The notes under the pieces were generated by a model. The model made no database searches. It was not told where the DNA came from and was given only the letters and a program-made list of their open reading frames with translations. A DNA stretch of 64,000 nucleotides, from NCBI GenBank assembly GCA_009377445.1, contig WHUA01000001.1, positions 646,725 to 710,724 of the forward strand, written 5' to 3'. This DNA comes from Alphaproteobacteria bacterium. Its GTDB lineage: Bacteria; Pseudomonadota; Alphaproteobacteria; UBA8366. The position numbers and the translations under genes are program-made. How positions within the stretch are numbered: the stretch's first letter is position 1; each line of letters begins with the position of its first letter. Below, piece after piece: positions 1-11,625 of the stretch.

Positions 1-2
1 CC

Positions 3-1832
3 GGAACGCCGCTCGACAAGACCGCGCCCGGCGTCTTCTTCCGGCAGGTCGCCGCCGTGGTGGCGGAGGGCTTCGCGCCGGTCGCGCTGCTGGCGCTCTG
101 CAAGCATCCTTTCGCGGCGGCCGGCATGGCGCCGGACGCGCTCCGGCGTGCCGCCCGCCTGCTCGAGCGCTGGGTCCTGCGCGGGCCGAAACCCGCCGGC
201 GGCATCGAAGGGCTTCGCAGCGCCCTGGCGGCCGCCGCGGAAGCGAGCCCGCGGCCGGATGCCGCCGCGCTCACCGAAATGGGCCGGCTGCTCGATGCGC
301 TCGCGGCGGCCCTGCAGCCGCTGATCGGCCTCTGCCGTCGCCGCGAGGCTTCGTTCCGCGACCTCGTCGAAGGGCACATCCGGGGCGCGGAAGCTCTTGC
401 TGCCGGCGCGGCGGAAGCCGGCCCCGCGCGGCTCTGGTCCGGGGAACCGGGCGAGGCGCTGGCCGAGTTCATGAACGCGCTGCTGCGGGCGGCCGATGCG
501 GCGCCGCCGATTCCGCCCGCGAGCTATCCCGACATGCTGGATGCGCTGATGTCCGGCGCGGCGGTGCGTCCGCGCTACGGCCGGCACCCGCGTCTCAACA
601 TCTGGGGTCCGCTGGAAGCCCGGCTGCAGCACGCCGACCTGATCGTGCTGGGCGGGCTCAACGAGGGGGTGTGGCCCGGCGATCTCGCCCCCGATCCCTG
701 GATGAGCCGGCCGATGCAGGACGCATTCGGCCTGCCGCTGCCGGAACGGCGGATCGGCCTTGCCGCGCATGATTTCGTCCAGCTCGCCGCCGCGCCGGAA
801 GTGGTCCTGACGCGCGCCGAGAAGACGGACGGCACGCCGACTGTGCCGTCCCGCTGGCTGCTGCGGCTGGAGACCGTGCTGCACGGCTGCGGCCTGCGCG
901 AGGCTTTCGCGCCGGACGGCGCGTGGCTCGGGTTGCAGCAAGGGCTGATCGCCGTCGACGGGCACCGGCCGATCAAGGCGCCGGCTCCGTGCCCGCCCGT
1001 CGCGGCGCGCCCGCGGCGGCTGTCGGTCACGCGCGTCGAGACCTGGATGCGCGATCCCTACAGCATCTATGCGCGCTACGTTCTCAACCTGTCGCCGCTC
1101 GATCCGCTCGAGGCCGATCCCGGCGCGGCGGACCGGGGCACGATGATCCACGGCGCCCTCGACGCGTTTCTGCGCGCCCATCCCGACGGTCTTCCGGCGG
1201 ATGCGGAGGCGAAGCTGCTCGCGCTGGGCGAAGAAGCCTTCGGCGCGGCGCTGGCCCGTCCGGCGGTGCGCGCTTTCTGGTGGCCGCGCTTCGTGCGGAT
1301 CGCGCGTTGGTTCGTCGCGGAGGAGCGGGCGGCGCGCCCTTCGATCCGCTCCAGCCGGACCGAGGTATCCGGGCGGCACGAGATCGCCGCGCCGGCCGGC
1401 CAATTCCTGCTGACCGCGCATGCCGATCGCGTCGACACCATGAAAAGCGGCGTGCTCTCCATCATCGACTACAAGACGGGGGGCGTGCCGAGCAAGCCTC
1501 AGATCGAGGCCGGCTACGCGCCGCAGCTTCCTCTCGAAGCGGTCATCGCGGCGGCCGGCGGTTTCGCGGGCGTCGCCGCCCTGCCGGTCGAGCGCCTCGC
1601 GCATTGGCGTCTGTCGGGCGGCGAGCCGCCGGGCGCGGTGCATGAAATAAGCGGCGACGTGGCGGCGCTCGCGGCGGCGGCGCGCGACAGGCTGGTGCGC
1701 CTGATCGCGGCCTTCGACGACCCGGCGGCGCCTTACGTCTCGACCCCCGAGCCCGACTGGCCGCTGGCCTATCCCGACTACGATCATCTCGCGCGCGTCC
1801 GCGAGTGGCTGCTGGGCGGCGGCGAGCCATGA
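3..1832 (+). CDS. addB: Double-strand break repair protein AddB, C-terminal part (5' truncated by window)
   Basis: Frame is open from base 3 (GTPLDKTAPGVFFRQVAAVVAEGF...). Nuclease-domain motifs such as IIDYKTGG near the C-terminus. Stop overlaps the addA start (ATGA). Confidence 0.9.
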   Translation, partial: GTPLDKTAPGVFFRQVAAVVAEGFAPVALLALCKHPFAAAGMAPDALRRAARLLERWVLRGPKPAGGIEGLRSALAAAAEASPRPDAAALTEMGRLLDALAAALQPLIGLCRRREASFRDLVEGHIRGAEALAAGAAEAGPARLWSGEPGEALAEFMNALLRAADAAPPIPPASYPDMLDALMSGAAVRPRYGRHPRLNIWGPLEARLQHADLIVLGGLNEGVWPGDLAPDPWMSRPMQDAFGLPLPERRIGLAAHDFVQLAAAPEVVLTRAEKTDGTPTVPSRWLLRLETVLHGCGLREAFAPDGAWLGLQQGLIAVDGHRPIKAPAPCPPVAARPRRLSVTRVETWMRDPYSIYARYVLNLSPLDPLEADPGAADRGTMIHGALDAFLRAHPDGLPADAEAKLLALGEEAFGAALARPAVRAFWWPRFVRIARWFVAEERAARPSIRSSRTEVSGRHEIAAPAGQFLLTAHADRVDTMKSGVLSIIDYKTGGVPSKPQIEAGYAPQLPLEAVIAAAGGFAGVAALPVERLAHWRLSGGEPPGAVHEISGDVAALAAAARDRLVRLIAAFDDPAAPYVSTPEPDWPLAYPDYDHLARVREWLLGGGEP

Positions 1833-4800
1833 CCGGCGCCCACCCGGCCGACAACAACGCGGTCGATCCCGACCGCCAGCAGCGCCGGGCCTCCGATCCG
1901 GTCGCCAGCGTCTGGGTCGGCGCGTCGGCGGGCAGCGGCAAGACGAAGGTGCTGACCGACCGCGTGCTGCGGCTTCTGCTGTCGGGAACGCAGCCGCAAC
2001 GGCTGCTCTGCCTCACTTTCACCAAGGCGGCCGCGGCGGAGATGGCGAACCGCGTGAACCTCAGCCTCGGCGAGTGGGCGACAGCGCCGGACGATGCGCT
2101 TCGCGAAAATCTCGCCCGGCTGACCGGCGCGCCGCCGGCCGATGCGGCCGTCGGCATGGCGCGCCGCCTGTTCGCCCGCGTTCTCGACGTTCCCGGTGGC
2201 CTCAAGATCCAGACGATCCACAGCTTCTGCGAATCGCTGCTGGGGCGCTTCCCGATCGAGGCGGACGTGCCGCCGCATTTCCAGGTGATGGACGAGCGCA
2301 GCGCGGCGGAGCTGCTGCGGGCTGCGCGCGACGACGTGCTGGCGGCGGTGCTCGGCGACGACGAGAGCCGGGCCGCCCTCGAAACGCTCACCGCCTATCT
2401 GCACGAGGACCGCTTTTCCGACCTGCTGCAGGGCCTGCTGACGCAGCGGGGCCGGCTGCGCTGGCTGATCGGCGAGGACGGAAGCCTCGCCGCCGCGCGC
2501 GACGCCGTCTACCGGACGCTCGGGATCGATGCTGGCGTCACGAAGTCCGGTCTCGTCGCCGCGGCTTGCCAGGATGGGACGTTCGACCGCGCCGGCCTCA
2601 AGGCGGCTGCCGAGGCGCTGCTCGGCGGCACGAAGTCCTTCCAGCCGCGCGGCCGGCTTCTCGCCGACTGGCTGGCCGAAGACCGGCCGGGCCGCGTGCA
2701 CCGGTTCGACGAATACCTGCGCGTGTTCCTGACCGGCCAGCTCACGGTCTACGCCAATCTGCTCGACAAGAAATCCGGCGAGCGGAATCCGGCGGCCCTC
2801 GCCGCGCTGGAACGCGAGGCGGAGCGCGTGTCGGCCGTGCTCGAACAGTGCCGCACCGCCGCGACCGCGCAGGCGACGGCGGCGCTGCTGCAACTCGGCG
2901 GCGCCATCCTGCGCGGCTACGCGCGCGCGAAATCGCTGCGGGTGCAGTTCGACTATGACGACCTGATCTACAAGGCGCGGGATCTGCTGCGCTCCGACCG
3001 CGACGGACAGGCCGCTTGGGTGCTGTTCAAGCTCGACGGCGGTCTCGATCACGTTCTCATCGACGAGGCGCAGGACACTAATCCCGACCAGTGGGAAGTG
3101 GTCGCCGCGATGGCCGACGAGTTCTTTGCCGGAATGGGCGCCCGCGACGTCGACCGCACGATCTTCGCCGTCGGCGACACGAAGCAGTCGATCTTCAGCT
3201 TCCAGCGCGCAGAGCCGGCCTTCTTCCGCGCCTACCGCGAATATTTCGAGAAACGGACGACCGACGCCGGCAAAGGCTGGGACACGGTCGACCTCGACAT
3301 CTCCTTCCGCTCCGCGCCGTCGGTGTTGCATGCGGTGGACGCCGTGTTCGCGGCGGACCCGGCGCGCGACGGCGTCGTCGAGCCTGGCGAAGAGCTGCGC
3401 CACAAGGCCTATCGCGCCGCCCAGGCCGGGCTGGTCGAAGTCTGGCCCGCGGTCGGTCCGGTGGAAGAAGGCGACGCGGAATGGCAGCCGCCGGTGCGGC
3501 GGCGGGATCGACTCGCCCCCGAGGTCCGGCTGGCGAAGCTCGTGACGCAGAAGCTTTGCGGCTGGATCGGACGCGAGCCGCTGCCCTCGCACGGCCGCAC
3601 GGTCCGGGCGGGCGACGTGATGATCCTGCTGCGGCGGCGCAGCGGCTTCATGGAGACGCTGGTGCGCGAGCTTAAATCCGCCGGCGTGCCGGTCGCGGGC
3701 GTCGACCGCATGGCGCTGACCGAGCAGCTCGCCGTGATGGACCTGATGGCGCTCGGGCGGTTCCTGCTGCTGCCCGAGGACGACCTTACGCTCGCGGTTG
3801 TGCTGAAGGGCCCCTTCGTCGGCTTCGACGACGACAACGACCTGTTCCCGCTGTGCCATGGGCGCGGCGCGTCGTCGGTATGGCGGCGCCTGGGGGAGAT
3901 GTCCGCCGGCAACGAGCGTTTCGCCCGGGCGCACGCGTGGCTTTCCGGCCTGCTGTCGCGCGCCGACCAGGCGCCGCCGTTCGAGATGTTCGCGCGGCTG
4001 CTCGGCGGGCCGACGGCGGTTGGGCCGACCGGGTGGCAGGCGCTGCTGTCGCGGCTCGGGCCGGAGGCGGAGGATCCGGTCGACGAGTTCCTGACGCTCG
4101 CGCTCGGCTACGAGCGGTCGCACGTGCCGTCGCTGCAGGGTTTTCTGCAATGGCTCGAGGCCGGCTCGGCGGAGATCAAGCGCGACCTGGAGCAGACCGG
4201 GCGCGACGAGGTGCGCGTCATGACGGTGCATGGCGCGAAGGGGTTGCAGTCACCGATCGTCATCCTGCCGGACACGATGGCGGTCCCCACGCATAGCCGG
4301 GAGATTGTCTGGCACGAAGACGTTGCGCTCTGGCCGCCGGGCCGCGCGAACGAGAATGCGTTCTGCCGTGCGCTGCGCGAGGAGGCGAAGTCGCGCGACG
4401 AGCAAGAGCATCGCCGGCTCCTCTACGTCGCGATGACGCGGGCGGAGGACAGGCTCCACGTGTGCGGCTGGCACGGCCCGCGCCAGCCGTCGGCGAAGTG
4501 CTGGTACAACCTCGTCCACGGCGGCATGTCCGGAATTGCGGAGCCGTGCGCCTTCGATTTCACCGCGGACATCGAAGGCGATGGCTGGGCGGGCGAAGGG
4601 CTGCGTCTCGCCAATGGCCAGACCGGAGAGCCGGACATGATTGGGACGCGAACGGTCGGGCGGGAGACGGAAGCGCGGACCGAGGACTGGATGCTTCGCC
4701 TGCCGAAGCCCGATCCGGCGCCGCCCCGGCCTTTGGCGCCCTCGCGCCCGTCGGCGGCCGAGCCGGCGACCCTGTCGCCGCTGGGCCTGCCGTCCGGCGA

Positions 4801-5311
4801 CCGCTTCCATCGCGGAATCGTGATCCATCGTCTGCTGCAGGTCCTGCCCGACCTGCCGGCCGGCGACCGTGACCGGGCCTGCCGCGGCTTTCTGGCGCGC
4901 CCGGCGCACGGCCTCTCGGCCGAGGAGCAGGCGGAGATCGCGGCGGAGGTTCTCGCCGCACTGGCCACGCCGGATTTCGCAGACCTGTTCGGCCCGGACA
5001 GCATGGCCGAGGTGCCGGTGATCGGCACCGTCGCCGGACCGGACGGGCCGGAAGTCATCTCCGGGCAGGTCGACCGGCTGGTGGTCCGCGAAAGCGGTAT
5101 CATGATACTGGATTACAAGACCTCCCGCCCGCCGCCGGAGACTCCAGAACGGGTGGCGCCGGCCTATATCCGTCAGATGGCGGCTTATCGCGCGGTTCTG
5201 AGCGAGCTTTGGCCGGATCGCCCGGTTTCCTGCGCTTTGCTCTGGACCGCCGTCCCTCGCCTGATGGCGCTCGACAACAGGTTGCTTGACCGCTACCGGT
5301 CGGCTACCTAG
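1829..5311 (+). CDS. addA: Double-strand break repair helicase AddA
   Basis: UvrD-like motifs ASAGSGKTKVLTDRVLRLLL, DEAQDTNPDQW, VMTVHGAKGLQ and C-terminal nuclease ILDYKTSRPP. ATGA overlap with addB. Confidence 0.95.
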   Translation: MTGAHPADNNAVDPDRQQRRASDPVASVWVGASAGSGKTKVLTDRVLRLLLSGTQPQRLLCLTFTKAAAAEMANRVNLSLGEWATAPDDALRENLARLTGAPPADAAVGMARRLFARVLDVPGGLKIQTIHSFCESLLGRFPIEADVPPHFQVMDERSAAELLRAARDDVLAAVLGDDESRAALETLTAYLHEDRFSDLLQGLLTQRGRLRWLIGEDGSLAAARDAVYRTLGIDAGVTKSGLVAAACQDGTFDRAGLKAAAEALLGGTKSFQPRGRLLADWLAEDRPGRVHRFDEYLRVFLTGQLTVYANLLDKKSGERNPAALAALEREAERVSAVLEQCRTAATAQATAALLQLGGAILRGYARAKSLRVQFDYDDLIYKARDLLRSDRDGQAAWVLFKLDGGLDHVLIDEAQDTNPDQWEVVAAMADEFFAGMGARDVDRTIFAVGDTKQSIFSFQRAEPAFFRAYREYFEKRTTDAGKGWDTVDLDISFRSAPSVLHAVDAVFAADPARDGVVEPGEELRHKAYRAAQAGLVEVWPAVGPVEEGDAEWQPPVRRRDRLAPEVRLAKLVTQKLCGWIGREPLPSHGRTVRAGDVMILLRRRSGFMETLVRELKSAGVPVAGVDRMALTEQLAVMDLMALGRFLLLPEDDLTLAVVLKGPFVGFDDDNDLFPLCHGRGASSVWRRLGEMSAGNERFARAHAWLSGLLSRADQAPPFEMFARLLGGPTAVGPTGWQALLSRLGPEAEDPVDEFLTLALGYERSHVPSLQGFLQWLEAGSAEIKRDLEQTGRDEVRVMTVHGAKGLQSPIVILPDTMAVPTHSREIVWHEDVALWPPGRANENAFCRALREEAKSRDEQEHRRLLYVAMTRAEDRLHVCGWHGPRQPSAKCWYNLVHGGMSGIAEPCAFDFTADIEGDGWAGEGLRLANGQTGEPDMIGTRTVGRETEARTEDWMLRLPKPDPAPPRPLAPSRPSAAEPATLSPLGLPSGDRFHRGIVIHRLLQVLPDLPAGDRDRACRGFLARPAHGLSAEEQAEIAAEVLAALATPDFADLFGPDSMAEVPVIGTVAGPDGPEVISGQVDRLVVRESGIMILDYKTSRPPPETPERVAPAYIRQMAAYRAVLSELWPDRPVSCALLWTAVPRLMALDNRLLDRYRSAT

Positions 5312-5376
5312 ATTTCTCCAAAGGTGGTAAACGCGGCGCGCCAGCCGGCGCGCTGTCGAGAGAGGAGCACTAGCGT

Positions 5377-5700
5377 ATGGGTACACCTGTCCGCGTTGGC
5401 GACGACGACTTTGAGACCAGCGTCCTGAATTCCGACCAGCCCGTTCTGGTGGATTTCTGGGCGGAATGGTGCGGTCCCTGCAAGATGATCGCGCCGGCGC
5501 TCGAAGAAATCGCCGGTGACATGAAAGGCAAAGTCACCGTCGCCAAGCTGAACATCGACGACAATCCGCATACGCCCGCGAAATACGGCGTGCGCGGCAT
5601 TCCGACGCTGATGGTTTTCAAGGGCGGCCAGGTTGCCGCGACAAAGGTCGGCGCCCTGCCGAAGAGCCAGCTCGTGCAGTGGCTCGAATCCGTGATCTAA
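5377..5700 (+). CDS. trxA: Thioredoxin
   Basis: 107 aa with [14 protein letters not shown] active site and [11 protein letters not shown]. Confidence 0.97.
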   Translation: MGTPVRVGDDDFETSVLNSDQPVLVDFWAEWCGPCKMIAPALEEIAGDMKGKVTVAKLNIDDNPHTPAKYGVRGIPTLMVFKGGQVAATKVGALPKSQLVQWLESVI

Positions 5701-5723
5701 GTTTCCCGTTACACTGAAATGGG

Positions 5724-5751
5724 AAGCCCCGTCGCAAAGACGGGGCTTTTT
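5724..5751 (+). terminator. Rho-independent terminator of trxA
   Basis: AAGCCCCGTC-GCAAA-GACGGGGCTT followed by TTT. Confidence 0.9.
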
Positions 5752-5782
5752 CATGCCGGCTTGCCGGCGCCGCGCGGCCGCA

Positions 5783-7135
5783 TCAGCCGGCGGTGCGCAT
5801 GGGCTCGGTGTCTTCGTTACGCGCCAGCACGGCGCCCGCGAGATAGAGCGAGCCGCATATCAGGATGCGCGCCGGCTTTTTCTCCACCCGCATGATATCC
5901 GCAATCGCCGCTTCCACGTCCAGCGCCGCCTTCGCTTCAGGAATCTCGACTTCGAGCGCGGCTTCGGCGAGCTCACTGCCGGAGTAGCATTCCTCGTGGC
6001 CCGGGATTGCGACGCCGCGCACCGACTTCACCCACGGCGCGAGCGGCCTCAGAAAATTTTGCACCGGCTTGCGCCGCATCATGCCGATGACAAGATGGAG
6101 CGGCTTGTCCTTCCAACGCGACACCGTTTCCGCGAGCGCGGCGCCCGCGCCCGGATTGTGCCCGCCGTCGAGCCACAGCTCCCATCCCGCCGGAAGCATC
6201 GCGCCGAGCGCCCCTTCCGTCAGCGGCTGCATTCGGGCCGGCCATTCGGCCGCCGGCAATCCGTCGAAGATCGCCTTGTCGCTGATCTCGAAGCCCTCGA
6301 GCTGCTCCACGCAGGCGACCGCCGTACCGGCATTGAAGAGCTGATGACGGCCGGCGAGGCCCGGCGCCGGCAGGTCGAGCTCGATCCTGACCGATCGGTA
6401 GCGGAAACCGGCGCCGTGCGGCCGGATGCGCCAATCCCGCCCGAACACGAAGGCCGGCGCGCCGGCCTCCTCGGCCTGGGCCAGGATGACCTTGGCCGCC
6501 TGCCCCATCTGCGGGCCGATGACCGACGGGACGTCGCGCTTCTGGATCGCGCCCTTCTCCGCCGCGATCTGGCGGATCGTGTCGCCGAGGAAATCCATAT
6601 GGTCCATCGAGACCGGCGTGATCACCGTCATCGCCGGCCGGTCGATGACATTGGTCGCGTCGTACCGCCCGCCCAAACCGGTTTCGAGCAGCAGCACGTC
6701 GGCCGGCGTGCGCGAATAGGCCAGCAAGGCCGCGGCCGTCGTGATCTCGAAGAAGGTGATGATGTCGCCGCCGTTCGCCCGCTCGCATTCTTCGAACAGC
6801 GCGACGAGGTCTGCGTTGCCGATGATCTCTCCGGCGAGCCGGATACGCTCGTTGAAGCGCACCAGATGCGGCGAGGTATAGACATGCGCCGCCATCCCGG
6901 CGGCTTCGAAGATGGCCCGTAGATTGGCGATCACCGAGCCCTTGCCGTTCGTCCCGGCGACATGGACGACGGGCGGCAGCCGGTCCTGGGGCCGTCCGAG
7001 CTTCTCGAGCAGGCCGAGAGTCCGCCCGAGCGACAGGTCGATCACTTTCGGGTGAAGCTGGTGGAGCCGCGCCAACGCCGCGGCCACCGACGGATCAGGC
7101 GCCCGGGGTGTCGTCGGGAAGGGCAACATGCGCAT
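5783..7135 (-). CDS. folC: Bifunctional folylpolyglutamate synthase/dihydrofolate synthase
   Basis: [36 protein letters not shown]. Start could be 7135 or 7129. Confidence 0.93.
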   Translation of the reverse strand: MRMLPFPTTPRAPDPSVAAALARLHQLHPKVIDLSLGRTLGLLEKLGRPQDRLPPVVHVAGTNGKGSVIANLRAIFEAAGMAAHVYTSPHLVRFNERIRLAGEIIGNADLVALFEECERANGGDIITFFEITTAAALLAYSRTPADVLLLETGLGGRYDATNVIDRPAMTVITPVSMDHMDFLGDTIRQIAAEKGAIQKRDVPSVIGPQMGQAAKVILAQAEEAGAPAFVFGRDWRIRPHGAGFRYRSVRIELDLPAPGLAGRHQLFNAGTAVACVEQLEGFEISDKAIFDGLPAAEWPARMQPLTEGALGAMLPAGWELWLDGGHNPGAGAALAETVSRWKDKPLHLVIGMMRRKPVQNFLRPLAPWVKSVRGVAIPGHEECYSGSELAEAALEVEIPEAKAALDVEAAIADIMRVEKKPARILICGSLYLAGAVLARNEDTEPMRTAG

Positions 7136-8054
7136 TATCCTCGGGCGGGCGGCGGCCAGCCGGCAGTCTCTCGGTCCGGGGCGGCTCCAAGAGGTCCGGC
7201 GTCGGTTCGCGCCGCAGCAGAAGTGACAGGACGCGGGCAAGCGTATCGCGCAACGCGCGCCGCGTCACGACGATGTCGACCATGCCGTGCTCCAGCAGGT
7301 ATTCGGCGCGCTGGAATCCCTCCGGCAGCGTCTCGCGCACCGTCTGCTCGATGACGCGCGCGCCGGCGAAGCCGATCATCGCGCCGGTCTCCGCGATGTG
7401 CAGGTCGCCGAGCATGGCGAAGCTGGCGGTCACGCCGCCCGTCGTCGGATCGGCGAGGACCACGATATAGGGCAGGCCCGCTTCCTTCACTTCCTGGACG
7501 GCGACGACGGTGCGCGGCATCTGCATGAGCGACAGCGCGCCTTCCTGCATGCGGGCGCCGCCCGACGCCGGGATGACGATCAGCGGCGCGAGCTGGGTGA
7601 CGGCGAGCCGGGCGGCGGCGACGATGCCGCTGCCGACGGCCATGCCCATCGATCCGCCCATGAAGCCGAAATCCAGCGCCGCGACGACGACCGGGATCCC
7701 GCCGACCGTGCCATGCGCGACCGCGATCGCATCGTCTTCCTTGCTGCGCGCGCGGGCGTCGCGGAGGCGATCGGCGTAGCGCTTCTGGTCGCGAAAGCGC
7801 AGCGGATCGGCCGGCGCCTTCGGCAGCTCGATGCGATGATAGTCGCCGCCGTCGAACAGCAGCTTCAGGCGCTTCTCCGCGCTCAGCCGCATGTGATGAT
7901 TGCAGTGCGGGCAGACGTACAGGTTGGTCTCGAGCTCGCGATGGAAGATGAGCTGGCTGCAGTTCGGGCATTTGTCCCAGAGGTTCTCCGGGACGCTCTT
8001 GCGGTTGACCAGCGCGCGCAGCTTCGGGCGCACGAAATTCGTGAGCCAGTTCAT
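7095..8054 (-). CDS. accD: Acetyl-CoA carboxylase carboxyltransferase subunit beta
   Basis: Zn ribbon [29 protein letters not shown] and carboxyltransferase domain ([16 protein letters not shown]). Confidence 0.95.
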   Translation of the reverse strand: MNWLTNFVRPKLRALVNRKSVPENLWDKCPNCSQLIFHRELETNLYVCPHCNHHMRLSAEKRLKLLFDGGDYHRIELPKAPADPLRFRDQKRYADRLRDARARSKEDDAIAVAHGTVGGIPVVVAALDFGFMGGSMGMAVGSGIVAAARLAVTQLAPLIVIPASGGARMQEGALSLMQMPRTVVAVQEVKEAGLPYIVVLADPTTGGVTASFAMLGDLHIAETGAMIGFAGARVIEQTVRETLPEGFQRAEYLLEHGMVDIVVTRRALRDTLARVLSLLLRREPTPDLLEPPRTERLPAGRRPPEDNAHVALPDDTPGA

Positions 8055-8872
8055 GCGCCGTGCGCTCCGTCCGCCAGCGCGCGCACGAAGCCGAGCACAT
8101 CCTCGACGAGGCCGGGCGCAGGCTTGCCGTTCGCGTCGAGCTTGGCGGCGATGCGGCTTACGATCGCCGAGCCGACGGCCGCGGCATCCGCCGCCGCCGT
8201 TACGGCGCGCGCATCGTCCGGCGTCTTGACGCCGAAGCCGACAACGATCGAAAGCTTCGTGTGCCGGTGAAGCCGCGCGACGGCCTGCCGCACCTCGGCC
8301 TCGGGAACGCTCTTGGTTCCGGTGGTGCCCATGATGGAGACGTAATAGACGAAGCCGCTGGTGTTGGAGAGCACCGCCGGCAGCCGCCTGTCGTCCGTCG
8401 TCGGCGTGGCGAGGCGGATCCAGCTTATCCCGGCGGCGAGCGCGGGACGGCACAGCTCGCCGTCTTCCTCCGGCGGAAGGTCGACGATGATCAGCCCGTC
8501 GACGCCGGCCGCAACCGCATCGCGGAGAAACGCCTCGACGCCGTAGATGTAGATGGGGTTGTAGTATCCCATCAGGATGATCGGCGTTTCGCGGTCGTGG
8601 CCGCGGAAGTCGCGCACGATGTCGAGAGTCCGCCGCATCGACGCGCCGGCGCGTAGCGCTCGCTGCGAGGACGCCTGGATGGCGGGGCCGTCGGCCATCG
8701 GGTCGGTGAAGGGCATGCCGAGCTCGATCAGGTCGGCGCCCGCCTCCGGCAGGCCCCGGATGAGCCGCTTGCAGGTCTCGTGGTCCGGGTCGCCGGCCGT
8801 CACGAAGGTGACGAGACCGCCCCGTTTGGCGGCGCGCAGCGCCGCGAAGCGCGCCTCGATGCGCCCCGTCAT
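8051..8872 (-). CDS. trpA: Tryptophan synthase subunit alpha
   Basis: [49 protein letters not shown]. 4-nt overlaps with neighbours. Confidence 0.96.
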   Translation of the reverse strand: MTGRIEARFAALRAAKRGGLVTFVTAGDPDHETCKRLIRGLPEAGADLIELGMPFTDPMADGPAIQASSQRALRAGASMRRTLDIVRDFRGHDRETPIILMGYYNPIYIYGVEAFLRDAVAAGVDGLIIVDLPPEEDGELCRPALAAGISWIRLATPTTDDRRLPAVLSNTSGFVYYVSIMGTTGTKSVPEAEVRQAVARLHRHTKLSIVVGFGVKTPDDARAVTAAADAAAVGSAIVSRIAAKLDANGKPAPGLVEDVLGFVRALADGAHGA

Positions 8873-10080
8873 ATTTTCATCCCGAGCGCGTCGGCGACGG
8901 TGAAGATGTCCTTGTCGCCGCGGCCGCACAGATTCATGCAGATGAGATGGTCGCGCGGCAGGTCGCCGGCGATTTTCGCGACATAGGCCAGCGCGTGCGC
9001 CGGCTCGAGCGCCGGGATGATCCCCTCCATGCGGCTGCAGAGCTGGAAGGCGGCGAGCGCCTCCTGGTCGGTCGCCGAGACGTACTGCACGCGCTTCCGG
9101 TCGTGTAGCCAGGAATGCTCCGGGCCGATGCCAGGATAGTCGAGGCCGGCGGAGATCGAATGGGCCTCGGTGATCTGGCCGTCCTCGTTCTGCAGCAGGA
9201 AGGTGCGGTTGCCGTGCAGCACGCCGGGGCGGCCGCCGGTGATGGACGCCGCATGCTCGCCCGTCGCGATGCCTTTGCCCGCGGCTTCGACGCCGAACAT
9301 GCGGACGGACGCATCGTCGAGGAAGGGGTGAAACAGTCCGATCGCGTTCGAGCCGCCGCCGATGCAGGCGACCAGCGTGTCGGGGATGCGCCCTTCGGCC
9401 GCCGTCATCTGCTCGCGCACCTCGTTGCCGATCACCGATTGGAAATTGCGGACCATGGCGGGATAGGGGTGCGGGCCGGCGGCGGTGCCGATGATGTAGA
9501 AGGTGTCCTCGACATTCGCGACCCAGTCGCGGAGCGCTTCGTTCATCGCGTCCTTGAGGGTCGACCGGCCGCTGGTCACGGGGCGCACTTCCGCGCCCAG
9601 CAGACTCATGCGGAACACGTTGGGCCGCTGCCGCGCGACGTCGGTCGCGCCCATGTAGACGACGCAAGGCAGGTCGAAGAGAGCGCAGACCGTGGCGACC
9701 GCGACGCCGTGCTGGCCGGCGCCCGTCTCGGCGATGATCCGCTTCTTGCCCATGCGGCGGGCGAGCAGGATCTGGCCCAGGCAGTTGTTGATCTTGTGCG
9801 AGCCGGTGTGGTTCAGCTCGTCGCGCTTGAAGTAGATCTTCGCGCCGCCGAAATGCCCGGTCAGCCGGCGCGCGAAATAGAGCGGACTAGGCCGCCCGGC
9901 ATAGAAGGTCAGAAGCTCGTCGAGCTCGGCCTGGAACGACGGGTCCCGCCGCGCTTCCCCGTAGGCGCGCTCGACCTCGAGGATCAGCGGCATCAGCGTC
10001 TCGGCAACGAAACGCCCGCCGAAGATCCCGAAATGTCCGCCCTCGTCTGGGCCGGCGCGGTAGGAATTGGGTTGGGCCAT
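8869..10080 (-). CDS. trpB: Tryptophan synthase subunit beta
   Basis: [37 protein letters not shown]. Confidence 0.97.
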   Translation of the reverse strand: MAQPNSYRAGPDEGGHFGIFGGRFVAETLMPLILEVERAYGEARRDPSFQAELDELLTFYAGRPSPLYFARRLTGHFGGAKIYFKRDELNHTGSHKINNCLGQILLARRMGKKRIIAETGAGQHGVAVATVCALFDLPCVVYMGATDVARQRPNVFRMSLLGAEVRPVTSGRSTLKDAMNEALRDWVANVEDTFYIIGTAAGPHPYPAMVRNFQSVIGNEVREQMTAAEGRIPDTLVACIGGGSNAIGLFHPFLDDASVRMFGVEAAGKGIATGEHAASITGGRPGVLHGNRTFLLQNEDGQITEAHSISAGLDYPGIGPEHSWLHDRKRVQYVSATDQEALAAFQLCSRMEGIIPALEPAHALAYVAKIAGDLPRDHLICMNLCGRGDKDIFTVADALGMKI

Positions 10081-10206
10081 GTCTCTTCCGGTCACACAAG
10101 TTAGCTCGGCTCGGGCGGGAAGCAATGCGGTAATACTGCACGGCCCGGCCCGGAGTCCATAAGCGAAATCGGCGTCTCGCTCCAATATATTGGAACGTAT
10201 GACGAT

Positions 10207-10854
10207 TTACAGGGCAGCGACCGCGGCGAGAAAAGCCCTGATCTTGTCCGGGCTTTTGCGGCCGGGCGCGTCCTCGACGCCGGACGAGGTGTCGACGACG
10301 CGCGCCCCCGACAGCCTGACGGCGTCCGCCACGTTGTTCGAATTGATTCCGCCCGCCAGCATCCAGGGCAGCGGCCAGGCGCGGCCGGACAGCAGCGCCC
10401 AGTCGAACGCGACCGCATTGCCGCCGGGCAGCGCGTTCTTCATCGCCTTCGGCGGCAGCGCGTCGAACATCAGCCAGTCGGCGGCGTCGAGATAGGCCTC
10501 GGCGGCGCCGACATCCGCGGCGCTGCCGATGCGCAGCGCCTTCATGACCAGCCGCCCGGTGCGCCGGCGCAGCGACCGCACGCGCTCGGGGCTTTCCTTG
10601 CCGTGAAGCTGGATCAGGTCGAGCGGCACATCGGCAAGGACGGTGTCGATCAGCCGATCGTCCGGATCGACGAACAGCCCGGTGCGCACGGCGCGCGTCC
10701 CCGCGATCGCGGCAAGCGCCGCCGCCTCGGCCGGCGTCACGGACCGCGGGCTCGGCGGATAGAAAACGAGGCCGACATGGCTCGCGCCGCCCTCGACCGC
10801 CGTCCGCATCGCGAGCGCATCGTTGATGCCGCAGATCTTTGCGGTGACGGTCAT
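10207..10854 (-). CDS. trpF: Phosphoribosylanthranilate isomerase
   Basis: KICGIND..., GLVFYPPSPRSV, DLIQLHGKE, DTSSGVEDAPG. Confidence 0.95.
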   Translation of the reverse strand: MTVTAKICGINDALAMRTAVEGGASHVGLVFYPPSPRSVTPAEAAALAAIAGTRAVRTGLFVDPDDRLIDTVLADVPLDLIQLHGKESPERVRSLRRRTGRLVMKALRIGSAADVGAAEAYLDAADWLMFDALPPKAMKNALPGGNAVAFDWALLSGRAWPLPWMLAGGINSNNVADAVRLSGARVVDTSSGVEDAPGRKSPDKIRAFLAAVAAL

Positions 10855-11561
10855 GCGCCGCCGATTTCCTCGGCGATGCGGCGGGCTGCCTCCGCCGGAT
10901 CGGGCGCGGCGGTGATCGGCCGTCCGATGACGAGATAGTCCGCGCCGTCCTCGAGCGCCGACGCCGGGCTGGAAAAGCGCTTCTGGTCCCCCGCCGCGCT
11001 CCACAGTGGCCGGATGCCGGGCACGATGAGCTTGAAGGCCTGGCCGCAGGCCTTGCGGATGGCGAGGATCTCCTTGGGCGAGCAGACGACCCCGTCGAGC
11101 TTCGCTTCCTGGGCGAGCTCGGCGAGGCGCACCGCTTGCGCGGCCGCCGGGTTGCGCTGGCCGACGGCGGCGAGGTCGGCGTCGTCGAGGCTGGTGAGAA
11201 CCGTGACGGCGATGACCATCGGCATCGGCGCCCCGGCGGCATCGGCGGCTTCCTCCGCGGCTTCGCGCGCCGCCTTCATCATCGCCAGCCCGCCGGAGGC
11301 GTGGACGTTGACGATGGCCGGCCGCAGCGGCGCCACGGCGCGCATCGCGCCGGCCACGGTGTTCGGGATGTCGTGGAACTTAAGGTCGAGGAACAGCGGC
11401 TGACCCGTCTCGCATACCGCCCGGACGCCCTCCGGCCCGTTCGCGTTGAAGAACTCGAGCCCGAGCTTCACGCCGCCCACCAGCCCCGCGAGGCGCTCGC
11501 AGAGCGCGACCGCTTCGGGCGTGCTCGTGGTGTCCAGGGCGACGAGGATCGGGCTCGGCAT
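10851..11561 (-). CDS. pyrF: Orotidine 5'-phosphate decarboxylase
   Basis: LVALDTTS, VGGVKLGLEFF, LFLDLKFHDIPNTV, DYLVIGRPIT. Confidence 0.95.
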   Translation of the reverse strand: MPSPILVALDTTSTPEAVALCERLAGLVGGVKLGLEFFNANGPEGVRAVCETGQPLFLDLKFHDIPNTVAGAMRAVAPLRPAIVNVHASGGLAMMKAAREAAEEAADAAGAPMPMVIAVTVLTSLDDADLAAVGQRNPAAAQAVRLAELAQEAKLDGVVCSPKEILAIRKACGQAFKLIVPGIRPLWSAAGDQKRFSSPASALEDGADYLVIGRPITAAPDPAEAARRIAEEIGGA

Positions 11562-11625
11562 GGGGTGCTCCGGCGGCATCGGAATGGCCGATCCTTTACA
11601 CCGTCGCCGGTGCCAGGAAAAGGCC

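Noticed and set aside
1784-4231. 815-aa ORF antisense to addA
   Set aside because: Arg/Gly/Ala-rich shadow translation typical of high-GC DNA, lies wholly opposite a well-supported addA gene.
5336-5353. GCGCGCC-AGCC-GGCGCGC hairpin between addA and trxA
   Set aside because: Short GC-only stem without U-run; common in this base composition and not clearly a terminator.
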